Assembly: GCF_023065955.2 (NCBI RefSeq) | Contig: NW_026622997.1 | Coordinates: 6,372,001 to 6,436,000 of the forward strand | Direction of reading: 5' to 3' | From: Ursus arctos | Lineage: Eukaryota > Chordata > Mammalia > Carnivora > Ursidae | Length of the DNA: 64,000 nt | Part shown: positions 10,500 to 23,558 of the stretch, piece by piece | How the letters are laid out: each line of letters begins with the position of its first letter | Position numbering within the stretch: the stretch's first letter is position 1 | Position numbers and translations under genes: made by a program | The notes under the pieces: model-generated | Database searches by the model: none | What the model saw: the letters and a program-made list of their open reading frames with translations, nothing else | What the model was told of the DNA's origin: nothing

Positions 10500-11697
10500 T
10501 GGTCTTCCCTGCCTATTTACAATGGGTTTAGCTGGAACTCATCATCACCAAGCTGCCAAATCACTTTCCCCAGTCACCCTGTTATTGCACAATGGGCTCA
10601 TGAACAAACTGGCCATGGGAGCATGGATGGAAGTTACGCATGGTCTTAGCAACATGGGCTTATACTTGCTAAGGCTTATCTGGCTATGGCCACTGCTGAG
10701 CACCCAATCTTCCAGCACAGAGACTAACACTGAGTCCCTGATATGGTACGATTACCTGGGGTAATCTGCTAACTGCCTACCGGTAGGTTAATTACATTAG
10801 ACTGCTTTTTTTGTGGAAGGGGCAGAATTTATTGGAATAAACACTCACTCTGATGTAGATTTGCCTTCCTTGCATGAAATGCATCTGTCCAAATACCTTC
10901 TCTATTGTCATGGTATTCCACATAATATTGCTTCTTTTTTTTTTTTTAAAGATTTTATTTATTTATTTGACACAGAGACAGCCAGTGAGAGATACAGCCA
11001 GTGAGAGAGAGATAAGCAGGGGGAGTGGGAGAAGAAGAAGCAGGCTCCCAGCAGAGGATCCTGATGTGGACCTCGATCCCAGGACTCTGGGATCACGCCG
11101 TGAGCTGAAGGCAGGTGCTTAACGACTGAGCCACCCAGGTGCCCCATATTGCTTCTGATCAAAGAATTCTCTTCACAGCAGATGAAGTGTGACAGTGGGC
11201 TAGTCCTCATGAAATTCACTGGTCTCAACATGTTCTCCACCACCCAGAAGCAGCTGGCTTACTAGAAAGGTAAAATGGCTTTTTGAAGACTCAGTTACCA
11301 TGCTAGCTGGATAACAGTACCTTGTAGGGCTGAGGCCGGATTTCCAGAATTCTGGCTATGTATGCTCTGAATCAGTGTCCAACGTGGTACTGTTTCTCCC
11401 GTAGCCAGGATTCATGGATCCAGGAATTAAGGGGTGGAATTTGGAGTATCATGGTTCACTATTACATCTAGCAACTCGCCAACAAAATTTTTGCTTCCTG
11501 TTCCTGTGACCTTATGTCCTGCTGGCCTAGAGATCTTAATTACAGAGGGAGAAATGCTACCACTAGGAGACACAACAATGATCCCATTGAACTGGAAGTT
11601 AAGACTGCCACCCAGCCACTGTTAGCTTCTTATGCCTCTGATTCAACAGGAAAAGAAAGTAGTTACTGTGCTGGCTGGGGTGATTGATCCTAGCTAA
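10500..11697 (+). mobile_element. ERVL-type endogenous retrovirus relic: pol integrase region
   Basis: Conceptual translation in shifting frames shows an integrase-like order. A His-rich zinc-finger part lies near 10,588-10,640 (frame of 10,335; AHEQTGHG visible). Then comes the core entry around 10,825-10,935 (GINTHSDVDLPSLHEMHLS, GIPHNIAS), continuing after the SINE at about 11,155-11,280 with a PEAAGLLER-like patch. The two cysteines expected to close the zinc finger read His and Phe at 10,701-10,712. In-frame stops, for example TAG near 10,647, frameshifts and a SINE inside the catalytic core make it dead. It is an internal fragment without recognisable flanking LTRs. Family assignment is from recall of ERVL internal sequences. 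Confidence 0.75.
10936..11145 (-). mobile_element. Can-SINE, antisense, inside the ERVL integrase relic
   Basis: It has a T run, 'tttatttatttgacacagag', an internal near-duplication of 'agccagtgagaga', and the inverted head 'gagccacccaggtgcccc'. TSD atattgcttct is perfect at 10,925-10,935 and 11,146-11,156. Removing it rejoins the ERVL reading, which proves insertion after the provirus. Confidence 0.97.
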
Positions 11698-11790
11698 TAT
11701 AGACTCTGATATTTGGCTTCAGCCATTGGGTAAAAACTGTTGTCATTTACCATAGAAGACACAAGACTAGATAGAAGTAAGAATGGAATT

Positions 11791-13661
<1,871 letters not shown>

Positions 13662-13679
13662 ACATGTTACAACCCAGAA

Positions 13680-14095
13680 GAAATATCAAGTGTGGATGTG
13701 TGTTTGGAGTCCACAGAGGAGATCAAGCTTCTAGATTCAGTTCTGCAAGTCACTGACATACCAATGATTTTGAAAGCCATGGGACTGGATGGGATCATGT
13801 AAGGAGAGCAAGATAGTGAAGATGACCCAGGACTAAGCCCCAGGACTCCAACATTCTGAGATCGAGGAAAGGAAGAGAAGGAACCAGGGAAAGATAAAGA
13901 AGCAGCAGGTATTATTGTAGGAAGAAAATGAAAGAAGTGTGGGACATAGAAGTTGCAAAGGGAGAGAATTTTAGAAAGCAAAACTGTCACCCAAACATGG
14001 ATTCAGATAAGGAAAGAGAAGTGACCTGTAACTGGAGGACAAATTGGAAAACATTGCACACCTTGACAGGTGCGGGCTCAGCAGAACAGTGGAGG
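13680..14095 (-). mobile_element. L2-like LINE fragment, antisense
   Basis: The block 'ttgaaagccatgggactgga' followed by 'tgggatcatgtaaggagagc' and 'aggactaagccccaggactc' matches the reverse complement of a diverged mammalian L2 region. The DARS1 retrocopy sits directly upstream. Confidence 0.55.
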
Positions 14096-14109
14096 CAGAA
14101 GATGAATTG

Positions 14110-14700
14110 GAGTGAATTAGTTATTTCTTGCTGTGTAACACATTGCCACAAATTGATCAGCTTAAAACAATGCATATTTATTATCTCACAGCTTCCATGG
14201 GTCAGGAGTCTGGGCACAGGCTGGCTGAGTTTTCTGCCCAGGGTCTCACCAAGCTGCATTCAGGTGTCAGCCAGGGCTGTAACCTCATCCAGAGCTTCGC
14301 TCCTCTTCCAAGCTCAGTGCTTGTAGGTAGAATTGCATTCCTTGCAAACAGTAGGTCTGAGACTCAGTACCTAGAGGCTGCCCTCTGTTCCCTACAATGT
14401 TGCCTTCTCACAACATGGACTTTGCTTCTTATAGGCCAGCAGAATATTCTGGGTTTGAATCTCTGACTTTAGGAAAGGCCCAGTCCTCCTTTACAGACTG
14501 CTCCTTTTGGCTCAGCCCCACCCTGAATAATCTTACCCTTTAATTAATTCAAAATCAATTGATTAATGACCCAATCAGAGGAGTGAAATCCCACCATATT
14601 CATTCTCACTTATACTCACAGGAAGGAACTATGAGCATGTGTCACCAGGGGGGTGGAATTTTGCAGGGCCATATTAGAACTCTGCCTAGGACAAAGAAGG
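14110..14700 (-). mobile_element. Probable MLT1-like LTR, antisense
   Basis: It starts 'agttatttcttgctgtgtaa', then 'cagcttaaaacaatgcatat', 'ttattatctcacagcttcca' and 'gggtcaggagtctgggcac', consistent with reverse-complement MaLR LTRs. The 3' half (14,480-14,700) is less clear. Confidence 0.5.
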
Positions 14701-14794
14701 ATTGAGAGGTTTGGAAAACACTGATTTAATAAACTGATGATACCTCTGTTCCATCCTGATTACCTTACCAAACACCTAACCCTCCTTATTGCTG

Positions 14795-14925
14795 ATCTCT
14801 AGAACAACCCCAGGGGGCAAGTCATGTTATTAGTCCCATTTTACAAATGAGGAAATTGGGATTCAGAGGATTTAATGACTTCCCAAGGTCATGCTACTGT
14901 AAGAGCACCAGGGTTCAAATTAGAT
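14795..14925 (-). mobile_element. MIR, antisense
   Basis: The core is well preserved: 'cccattttacaaatgaggaa', 'attgggattcagagga', and 'acttcccaaggtcatgctac'. Confidence 0.75.
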
Positions 14926-15049
14926 CCACCCTCCACCAAAGTTTCCTTGTATGGTGTTGCCTTTTTGAAGACAGTTATTAATAAGCATTAAATGAAGTAA
15001 GTCTATGGCCAGGGCTCTTCAGGAATACAGTCATTCGTGTGATCTGCCA

Positions 15050-16400
15050 ATTTCAAATGCTGGCCTCAACTTTGCTCCACCCTCCTTCTTTGGTCCACTC
15101 TCCATCCTTCATGGCTGTACCTTTCAGTTCTCCAACTTCTGCCACGTCTCTGGGATCAGCCTCTCTTTGTCACCTCTCCACTAGCATGGTTTACTATGCT
15201 CTCTCTCATACATGGATTACTATGACAGACATGAAAAGGTCTCCCTGGCCTCCAGGTCCTTTTAAAATGCAGCTGGACCAAAGAATCTTCTCTGGATACC
15301 ATTTGGATTCCCTTTCCATCCTATCCAACATGCTTGCTCTGCTTGCCTCCAGAGCTACCAGTCCTTCCTGCCTGGCTGCTCTGGGGCATGTTTTATGCCT
15401 CAACCACCCACAGCCTTTGACCAGGAACCACTCCAGAACCTGAATTGTTAGTTGACCAGACAAACTAAGGGGAGCTAAATCATTCTGAGAGCGCTAGAGG
15501 CGGAATCTGTAAATGCTTGCTCAAGCTTCCAGGGCCAACGTAAGTCCAGATCTGAACCCCCTGCTCCCCCATCATGGTTCCATTCTGAGACTGTATTGAG
15601 ATGCCCTCTGTTCTTTCCTCCTCCTCCCCATGAAGCCCTTTTATTTGAACCAGCTCAAGGGGGAATAAATACCTACTCCACGTTTCCCAACACCCAGAAA
15701 GAGGACTCATGCTTAATTGTCAGCTCAAAACTAAATGTCTCTTGATAGCGTAAGGGGAAATGAGGGTATTGTTTAGTGGGTACAGAGTTTCAGTATGGGA
15801 AGATAAAAAAAGTCCTGGAGATGGACGGTAGTAATGGTTTCACAACAACATGAACGTACTTAATGCACTGAACTGCACACTTAAAAATAGTTAAAATGAT
15901 AAATTTTATGTTATGTATATTTTACCACAGTTTATCAATAAATAAACAAATAAATAAATGTTCATTCTTGCTTTCTACATCTTTTCTCAACCAGCCCCTT
16001 CCTATCCTGTGCCATCCCTTACCACTTGCTCATAGTGACCCTCTTGTTGCTGGCCTCCCCTCTGAACTTATGGGCCTCCAAGCCTTTTCCTCTGCTCTTC
16101 CATCCACCTTGAAGCCAGACACATTCTACTTTAATTACTAACATATTCTTTAAGGCTCAGTTTAAGACATTTATTCCATGACACCTTCCTAAACTGTTTC
16201 ACCTTGAAAAGTGACTTTCCCTTACTTAGAATTAATTACCTTAGCCTTCGTGCAGACTCTCTTTTACACTAACACAAACTTGCTTCTGTCTCATCTTGGA
16301 TATGCACGTTCCACACATATCTGTGTGTGCCTGAAAACACTACAGTAAGAGTGTAAGCTTGCTGAGGGCAAGGATTTACTCCTGAATAATCTGCCAATTC
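15050..16400 (+). mobile_element. L2-like LINE 3' region, interrupted by an L1 tail
   Basis: 15,050-15,470 has 'ctctctcatacatggattac', 'ccatcctatccaac' and related L2-like blocks. 15,970-16,400 continues with 'cccacctt...aggctcagtttaagac', 'ccatgacaccttcctaaact' and 'gtaagcttgctgagggcaag'. The L1 tail at 15,765-15,960 separates the two halves. 15,480-15,760 is unassigned. Confidence 0.5.
15765..15960 (+). mobile_element. Old L1 3' UTR end, sense
   Basis: The run 'tggagatggacggtagtaat', 'ggtttcacaacaacatgaac', 'gcactgaactgcacactta' and 'ttatgttatgtatattttac' is the characteristic 3' end of older eutherian L1s. It ends in an A-rich (ataa)n tail. Confidence 0.8.
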
Positions 16401-16479
16401 CCACTCACTGAAGGTTTGCATATGGCTCACTCTGGGGAAACCCAAAAAAACATGGCTATGGTCTCAGTGCTCAAGGAAC

Positions 16480-16985
16480 CTTTTAACAAAATTATTGTGA
16501 TACAATATACAAAACAAAATTTGCCCTTTTAGTCATTTTAAGTGTACATTTCTGTGGCATTAAGTATTTCACCGCCATCTCCAGAACTTATTCGTCTTCC
16601 CAAACTGAAACTCTACACCTATCAAGCAAAAATTCTGCATCCCTTCTTCCTCATTCTATTTTCTGTCTCTATGAGTTTGACTAAGTACCTTATATAAGTA
16701 GAGTCATACAATACTTGTCCTTTGTGACTGGCTTATTTCATTTAGCATAATGTCTTCAAGGTTCATCCATGTTGTAGCATGTGTCAGAATTTTCTTTCTT
16801 TTAAAGGGCAAATAATGTCCCAATGTATGGAAATACATTTCATTTTCCATTCTTTCTACTTTTTCTGATTGTGAGTAATGCTGCTACAAATATGTACAAA
16901 TATCTGTTAGAGTCCCTGCTTTCAATTCTTAGAAGTAGAATTGCTGGATCATATGTTAATACTACAATTAGTTTTTTGAGATCAA
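16480..16985 (-). mobile_element. Old L1 3' end, antisense
   Basis: Blocks 'tgcccttttagtcatttta', 'ggcttatttcatttagcata', 'ttcatccatgttgtagcat' and 'gaattgctggatcatatgtt' are reverse-complement L1 3' UTR/ORF2 sequence. Confidence 0.8.
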
Positions 16986-17469
16986 GAATCCTCTAAGTAC
17001 CCAAGGAGACAGAACCAGCATGTATGAAACCTTCAAGACTAAATAGCAGAAAGAACTTTCTAATTGGTCCCAGAACCTGGTAGCCATGCAAACCTTGATT
17101 CTACCACAGGGGTGACCTTGAGCACATACCTTAAACAGGAACCCATCAATACAAGTTCAGTCTATATAAAATATTCTTTTTTCCATTCCAAGATTCATAT
17201 TGCCCTCACATTTCAGCATCTCTAAAATCAGCATGTGTTGTATTTGGTGGTATACCATATTTTAATGGGAACATTTTTTTCCCTATAGAGGGACATAAAA
17301 GAACAGTGATTCTTCTTACAAATGGTGGATCCTTAGGCTCCAAATACAGCACCAGGTAGATGAAAACAGATAGTATCCTAAGCATGGATAACTTTCCCTT
17401 TCCTTCATTAGGTTGTACAGTAATGACTGTACAAATGTAACCAAAGGTCAAGAAAAGAAAGACCATGAA
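16986..17469. other. Unassigned non-coding stretch
   Basis: No gene or clear repeat is seen. The 86-codon minus-strand frame at 17,206-17,466 has no recognisable family. Confidence 0.4.
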
Positions 17470-17690
17470 GGGTTTGATCCACTAGGGAGGTTTTCTTGGA
17501 CGAGAAAGTATTTGAACTTAACCATTCAGGATGGATAACTCATGATAAACTAAGGATAGAGGGGAAAGCATTTGATAGAGGAGAGCCTAGCAGATCAAAG
17601 GCAAGGAGATAAGAACGATTAAATCCTAATTAAGCATGGGTAGGAGAAAGGAATATTTTCATGGGTATTAGCTTAATCAAATTTCTGAAG
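17470..17690 (-). mobile_element. Possible L2-like fragment, antisense
   Basis: The layout 'gtatttgaacttaaccatt...ggatggataactcat...aaaggcaaggag' resembles the reverse complement of the L2 3' region seen at 28,970, but matches are weak. Confidence 0.35.
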
Positions 17691-18046
17691 TGAGATAAAT
17701 GAAATAAGTCAAAGAAAGACAAATACTGTAAGATCTCTCTAATACGTCGAATTAAAAAAAAAAGATGAAAATGAGCTCATAGATACCAAGACTAGATTGG
17801 TGACAGGTGCAGGTGGGTGAAATGGATGAAGGGGATCAAAAGTTACGAACTTCCAGTTATAAAGTAAATAAGTCACAGGATGTAATGTACAGAATGTAAC
17901 TATAATTAATAATACTGTGCTACATCTTTGAAAGTTGCTAAGAGAGTAGATTTAAAAGTCCTCATCACAAGAAAAATAAATTTGCAAATGTACAGCAGCT
18001 GATGTTAACCAGACTTTTGTGGCGATCATTTCACAATAAAACAAAA
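17690..18046 (+). mobile_element. Old L1 3' UTR, sense
   Basis: 'gaaataagtcaaagaaagac', 'aaatactgtaagatctctct', 'tataattaataatactgtgc' and 'gtaccgc'-free tail sequence fit an L1MA-like 3' UTR. The SINE tail begins immediately after it. Confidence 0.75.
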
Positions 18047-18205
18047 TTTCTTTTCTTTTCTTTTCTTTTCTTTTCTTTTCTTTTCTTTTCTTTTTTTTCT
18101 TTTTTCTTTTCCTTTCTTTTCTTTTCTTTTCTTTTTTCTTTTCTTTTCTTTCTTTTCTTTTCTTTTCTTTTCTTTTCTTTTCTTTTCTTTCTTTTTTTCT
18201 TTTTT
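18047..18205. repeat. (TTTTC)n microsatellite, about 160 bp
   Basis: Near-continuous TTTTC units with a few interruptions. It occupies the position of the A tail of the adjoining antisense SINE, so it arose by expansion of that tail (AAAAG on the SINE strand). It produces a spurious Phe/Ser-rich open frame. Confidence 0.95.
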
Positions 18206-18374
18206 TACAGAGAGAGAGCTGGGGGAGAATGGCGGAGGGAGAGGGAGAGAATCTTAAGCACGCTACACTCTCAGCCTGGAGCCCGGCGTGGGACTTGATC
18301 TCATGATCCTGAGATCATGACCTGAGTGAAATCAAGAATCAGACACTTAACCAACTGATCCACCCAGGTGCCCC
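18206..18374 (-). mobile_element. Can-SINE, antisense
   Basis: Body 'cagagagagagctgggggag', 'cttgatctcatgatcctgag' and inverted head 'ccacccaggtgccccc'. Flanks aacaaaattt (ending about 18,048) and aacaaaattt (from about 18,377) act as the TSD around SINE plus TTTTC tract. Confidence 0.93.
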
Positions 18375-18419
18375 CAACAAAATTTTTGAAAAAAAAAAAA
18401 GAGAAAGAAAAAAGAAATC

Positions 18420-19485
18420 AACAGTAAATAAACAAATAATTCAATTAGAAAATAGCAAAGATTTGAACAGACATTTCACCAAAGAAGATATATAGATGTA
18501 TATAGATGACAAATAAGTACATGAAAAGTTGCTCAACATTATTAGTCATTAGGGAAATGAAAAATAAAACCACAATGAGGTATCTGAGATAATACTATAC
18601 ACTAATTAAAACAGCTTAAATTTAAAAAAATAATGAAAATACCAAATACCAGCAAGGAGGTGGAGATACTGGCTCTCTCAGACATTTCTGCTGGAAATGT
18701 AGAATGGTGAAGCCTCTCTGGATAACAGCTTTGCACTTTCTTATCAAATAAAACATACAGTTACCATAGGGGGCAGCAACTGCCCTCATCAGCCTTTATC
18801 CCAGAACAATGAAAACATGTCCACACACAAACCTGCACACAAATGTTCAGAGTAACCTTATCTGTGATGACCAAACCTGCAAACAGCCCAAAGGTCCTTG
18901 GAAGCATGAATGGCTAGACTAAAGTACATCTGTACGCTGGGACACTATTCGGCAATAAAAAGGAATGCTTGAATCAATCACATAGGCTTTATGCTGAATG
19001 AAAAAAGCCAATCTTAGAAGATTACATTACATACTGCATGATTCCATTTATATAACCTTAAGGGGATGACCAAAGTGTAGAGATATAAATATATATATAG
19101 TGGTTTCTAGGGAACAGGGTTGGGGAGGGTATGCAGGTAATATGACAATAAAGAGGTAGGGTGAGAGAGTTGCTTTGTGGGGATAAAACAGTTCAGAATG
19201 TGCTTATGGTAGTGGTTACATGAATTTATACATGACATAAAAATGCAGAGAATTATATATATACACACACACACACGAACATACATAAGTGGGTACAGGT
19301 AAAAACTGGTGACATCTGCTTAAGATCTCTAGTCTAGTTAACCATATGATGTCATTTTCCTGGCTTTGTTGTCACACTACAGTCATGCAAGATGTTTCTA
19401 TTGGGGGAAGATAAGAGAAGAGTACTAGGACTCTGTATGATTTTTGCAAATTTCTGTGAGGCTATAATTATTTCAAGATAAAGTT
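18420..19485 (+). mobile_element. Old L1 ORF2 end and 3' UTR, sense
   Basis: 'gaacagacatttcaccaaag', 'ggaaatgaaaaataaaacca', 'gctgggacactattcggcaa' and 'taaaaaggaatgcttgaa' are in L1 order. Short TA and CA runs sit near 19,085-19,105 and 19,252-19,276. Many lesions. Confidence 0.8.
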
Positions 19486-19490
19486 TTCTC

Positions 19491-19585
19491 TTTTTAAAGA
19501 TTTTATTTCTAAGTAATCTCTACACTCTACACAGCCTTATGATCAAGAGTCACATGCTTTACTGACTGAGCCAGCCAGCATCCCC
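19491..19585 (-). mobile_element. Old short Can-SINE, antisense
   Basis: 'aaagattttatttctaagta', 'atctctacactctacacagc', 'gatcaagagtcacatgcttt' and 'actgactgagccagccagc' define the older short SINEC type. It is diverged. Confidence 0.8.
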
Positions 19586-20270
19586 AAAATAAAAATTTTT
19601 GAAAAAAATTTTGAAAAATCTAGAAGCTAATTACCAGATAATCAAGACTCTCTAAAGTATACCAAGATCCTTTGAGTCAAGGACTATCTCATGAAGAAGT
19701 GATATCTTCCCGGAAACTCCAGAGAAAAGATTGCTCTTCATGTAAGCTTTATCAGTTTCTGCTGAAGCAATGCCTTCTGCATTGGTCCAAAGTCTTCCCA
19801 CTGGAAGTAGGAACTTCCTACCTACCAATCCTAGTATTGGTAAGAGTCATTGACAATAGGCCTTGAGAGGCTAGAAGAAGAGAAAGGGAGGACCTGGAGA
19901 TGTATGGATGGGGATGTGACTGTGTAAGTGTAATGTGTGTGTGCGTGTGTGTGTGTGTGTGTGCGTGTTCATGCATGAATATGTGGAGGTTATGGGGGAG
20001 GGAGTTGCTGAGAAAGAAGTTACCAGTTACTTATTTTCCTCAGAGTTGGCTCCAGGTAGACAATGGCTGGACTGATCCAAGATTACAAATTCAGTCCCTT
20101 GGGGCTGACTTAGTTTTTTTGCAAAGCTATGAATGTTCTCTTACCCCACTGGATCCAAAGGGTCCTGGGAATAGAACTAGAGCGGATCCACACTAGTCCT
20201 TTGATAACCCACAGTATAGGTGTGTGATCTACTATCACAGGGGAACATTCCCGGTGAGATGGAAAATTGG
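19586..20270. other. Unassigned stretch containing a TG repeat
   Basis: No gene is seen; the short frames at 19,672-19,866 and 19,900-20,196 have no domains. Confidence 0.45.
19934..19968. repeat. (TG)n microsatellite
   Basis: Alternating TG with two C substitutions (gtgcgtgtgt...gtgcgtg). Confidence 0.9.
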
Positions 20271-20274
20271 ACTT

Positions 20275-20372
20275 CTGAGTCATATAGGACTAGACTTGAA
20301 TTCCAACCTTAATGCTCACTAGCTGTGGGCCAGGAGCACTTGATTTAACTTCTCTGGGCCAGAGCATTACAC
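20275..20372 (+). mobile_element. MIR fragment, sense
   Basis: 'gacttgaattccaacctta', 'ctcactagctgtgggccagg' and 'ttaacttctctgggcc' follow the MIR order. Confidence 0.55.
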
Positions 20373-20453
20373 TAGTCAAGATCAGTTCATATTTTTTTAA
20401 CATTTTCTATGTGTAAAGCACTACGCAAAACACTCACCTACCTCATAATTTTC

Positions 20454-20626
20454 CTTTAAGATTTTATTTATTTATTTGACAGAGAGTGAGAGAGCACAAG
20501 CAGGGGGAGCAGCAGAGGGAGAGGAGAAGCAGGGAACAAACACAATGTGGGCTTCGATCTCAGGACCCTGGGATCATGCCCTGAGCCGAAGGCAGACACT
20601 TAACCAACTTAGCCACTCAGGCAGCC
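20454..20626 (-). mobile_element. Can-SINE, antisense
   Basis: 'ctttaagattttatttattt', 'gacagagagtgagagagcac', inverted head 'agccactcaggcagccc'. TSDs cctcataattttc (20,441-20,453) and cctcataactttc (20,627-20,639) match 12/13. Confidence 0.95.
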
Positions 20627-20639
20627 CCTCATAACTTTC

Positions 20640-22260
20640 TTGAATAATTTAAATGAGGTTATAAATCTTAAATTGCCTGGCAGAATACACATATCAAGAA
20701 AGCAATGGATAAACTCTGCACTTAAATATTATCTCTAATATTGCAGTAACCAAGATGAAAAAGGAAGCATACTTCTCATTTGAGATTGGTACAATCTCTG
20801 AAAATATGCTGATTTTCAAATGGTGAAACAAGCTCAACTAACACCTAGAGTCATTAAGTGTGCTCTGCCCTGGACATTAGTCATGATCCCTGAAAATTTC
20901 AGCACAAAGAATCCATGTGTTTGCTGGCGCATGTATTGAAGTTGGATTTTTCCTTAAGATACTCAAAAGAGTAAGTGGTTCCCTTAGTGTTAGCAACTTA
21001 GAAAACACAGAGCTATTTCCTTTCATCTAACTATGCAGTGATGTATCAGCCAAAGTAAATACAAAGAATATAGTTAAATAAAAATGCAAGGAACATCAAT
21101 GAGATGTAGACTTGAAATAAGTCAAATTACTTAAGTAAAGTTTTGGCTGAGTTGTGGAGTAAAATGCCAAATAAGATCTGATGCTGATTCATGATCTATG
21201 ACATAGGAGAAGGGCTGATTTGGAGGAATTTTGTAACAGATGGCTGCTAATTTAGGACTTTAATCCTCCTCAGACTTGGTAAATATGAATCCAGGGTATG
21301 CTGACTTCTGCATGCTAATGTTTTGTCCTTGCTTTTAGCCTGGAGGCTGGGGTGTGCCTTCAAACACCCCCTTGAGGGTGGTGGTGTGTTGGTGAAGGTG
21401 ATGGTTATGGTGATGGTGATGATAATAGTGATGGTGATGGTGGTGGTGATAGTGACATACATGTGTTTGTGTATTAGTTATTACCAGCACCTTAGACTGA
21501 GACAAACGACATGCTTAACTCTCATTAAAAAGGATCCCAATAGACAACTACAAAATACCAACTTAAACAGATGAAATTCAGAGATTTTCAAGAAGGTCTT
21601 CTCCTTCAAATGTTCTATCCCTTCCCCTACCTCTTTCATCTTCCCTGGAGCTCAATGAAATCTTTGAATTTCCAAGTTTAATTTTGCATTATAGTTTTTA
21701 TGAAACCCAACATATGTTTTCAAAGGCCATTTGCAGCCACCTTGACTTGGGCTTGACTGTTTCTCCATCTGGAGGGAAATAAGATAAATGCATAATTACA
21801 TAAGGACCCCCATTTTCCACTTTGCCCCATGTCACTTTATTCTGTGGAGGTACAGACATGGTCTTTTGGGAGAACATTTGAAATCAAATACATCTGTTTG
21901 AATTCATTTTGCACGTAGAAGTTCCAAGCCCTAAGTAAAATGGAAAAACTAATTTTTTGTGGTTTTGAAAGCAAGTAAAATGGCCCAAATCACTTATGTT
22001 TCTTAATCCCTAGTGTGACCACTAGGTTGCCGATGTTCCATGGGAGTCTTTTCCAAATCAGTTACTTCCATAATTCGGTTTTTTAATCTTCTTCCTCAGT
22101 TTTTCCTTCAGCATAGTTGTTGGGTCTCAAATGTCTGGATACATTTTAAATATCTGATCCCAACTAAATCTATTGGCAAGTACCTGCTCCCAATTTGTTT
22201 TTTAAGTTACATTTTAGACCCTTTAGCCTAAAGAGAAAACACCTGGAAAGCCAGCAAGTC
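20640..22260. other. Unassigned non-coding stretch
   Basis: Apart from the TGATGG repeat at 21,377, I recognise neither genes nor repeats across these 1.6 kb. This is the longest apparently repeat-free run in the first 25 kb. Confidence 0.45.
21377..21456. repeat. (GGTGAT)n-like simple repeat
   Basis: Irregular GGTGAT/GGTGGT units over about 80 bases. It yields an artefactual Val/Met-rich frame on the plus strand and Thr/Ile on the minus strand. Confidence 0.85.
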
Positions 22261-22265
22261 TTAGA

Positions 22266-22270
22266 AATTC

Positions 22271-22320
<50 letters not shown>

Positions 22321-22326
22321 TTGAGA
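22266..22326. repeat. (GA)n microsatellite bounded by a 12-bp direct repeat
   Basis: About 19 GA units lie between two exact copies of aattcattgaga (22,266-22,277 and 22,315-22,326). This suggests that the array and the unique flank were duplicated together. Confidence 0.9.
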
Positions 22327-23487
22327 AGCTTAAAAAGTAATTCAAATGAGCTCTTTTCCTAAGCTGAGGTTTAATTAACCAATGTTAATTCTCAAAAAAA
22401 AAAAAAACACAAAAAACAAACTCATTCCAACGGTCCAGAGTGCAAGTACACTGAGGTTTACATACTAAATGCTTGAAAGAAGCTTTACACTACAACTGCT
22501 TTTCCCTCTCACTTTTAGGAAAGACAAAACAGACAAACAAGCAAAAACCCAGGGGAAAATTATGTAATTGCTGGGATTTTATAAGGGGAATTAGGAAGGA
22601 AAAAAATACATTTTTAGGGAATTTTCTAGCATCCATACACAATAAGCACAATCTCGTGTACCTTCTACTGTTTTATTCACAGGGCTTTATAAAGAGAGCT
22701 GCTGCTCAGAACAAGAACCACCAAGGAATCACAAAAATCTTCAAACATGAAACAAAAGTCTACTGATGCGTAGCAAATCAATCTTCATCGATTCATTTAA
22801 TATATGACTCTTGAATGACTCCTATGTTCCAGGCCAAGGGCTAGGTGCTCAGGATAGAGATGTCGTTTTTTGTGGGTTTTTTTGTTTTTTTGTGGGGCTG
22901 GTTCGGCATACTGCCAGGCTCTTGTCTTCTCTCTGGTCTAGTCCTGAGATAATTACTGAACAGCTCTATTTTGGTACTGCAAACTCAGGCTGTTTTAAAT
23001 TGAAATCATTACCTCCTAAAATACCCTTCTTCTTTTGTCTTGCAAGTAACAAAAATGCGTTAAAAAGTAGTTTAAGAAAAATGGGTTATCCTAAGGATAC
23101 AAAGGAAATCTTGTAAAACCCAAGGACAAGAAGCATAGTTGAGCCCCATGAAGAACAAGCACCTGGAAATGGAAAACATCTAAAACCAGGGCAGTCCTGC
23201 CCTTTTCCATTTTTCTCTCTGGCAACCCATAGTTCTCTTGTCCCTGCTTCTTCTTTTAATTTCTCTGTCTCTCCCTTTCTCTTCCTCTTTGTCTGTCTGT
23301 CTCTCTCTTCCATCTTTCTTTGTTTCTCAATGCAAAAGAATAGCTGCTACTCCTTTCCCAAAATGTTGTGTTCTCCCAGTTCAAGTTCTAACTGAGGCTA
23401 TTCAGTGACTCCAGTTTTGACTCGATATTTTGGAGAGAAAAATCCTATTGAATAGCTCAGTTATGAAGCTAAATATATGCATACTTA
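22327..23487. other. Mostly unassigned stretch
   Basis: Contains an A14 run near 22,394 and a C/T-rich segment at 23,200-23,315. No gene is recognised; the 97- and 101-codon frames at 22,473 and 22,811 have no domains. Confidence 0.45.
22790..22862 (-). mobile_element. L2 3'-end fragment, antisense
   Basis: 'tcatttaatatatgactctt', 'gaatgactcctatgttccag' and 'gccaagggctaggtgctcag' match the reverse complement of the L2 terminus. Confidence 0.5.
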
Positions 23488-23491
23488 TGTA

Positions 23492-23521
23492 GGATAGATA
23501 GATGGATAGATGATAGATAGG

Positions 23522-23558
<37 letters not shown>

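Noticed and set aside
10813..11004. A 63-codon frame with retroviral similarity as an independent gene
   Set aside because: It is a fragment of the decayed ERVL integrase that runs into SINE sequence.
18002..18298. A 98-codon Phe/Ser-rich frame resembling a membrane peptide
   Set aside because: It is translation of the (TTTTC)n array plus SINE sequence.
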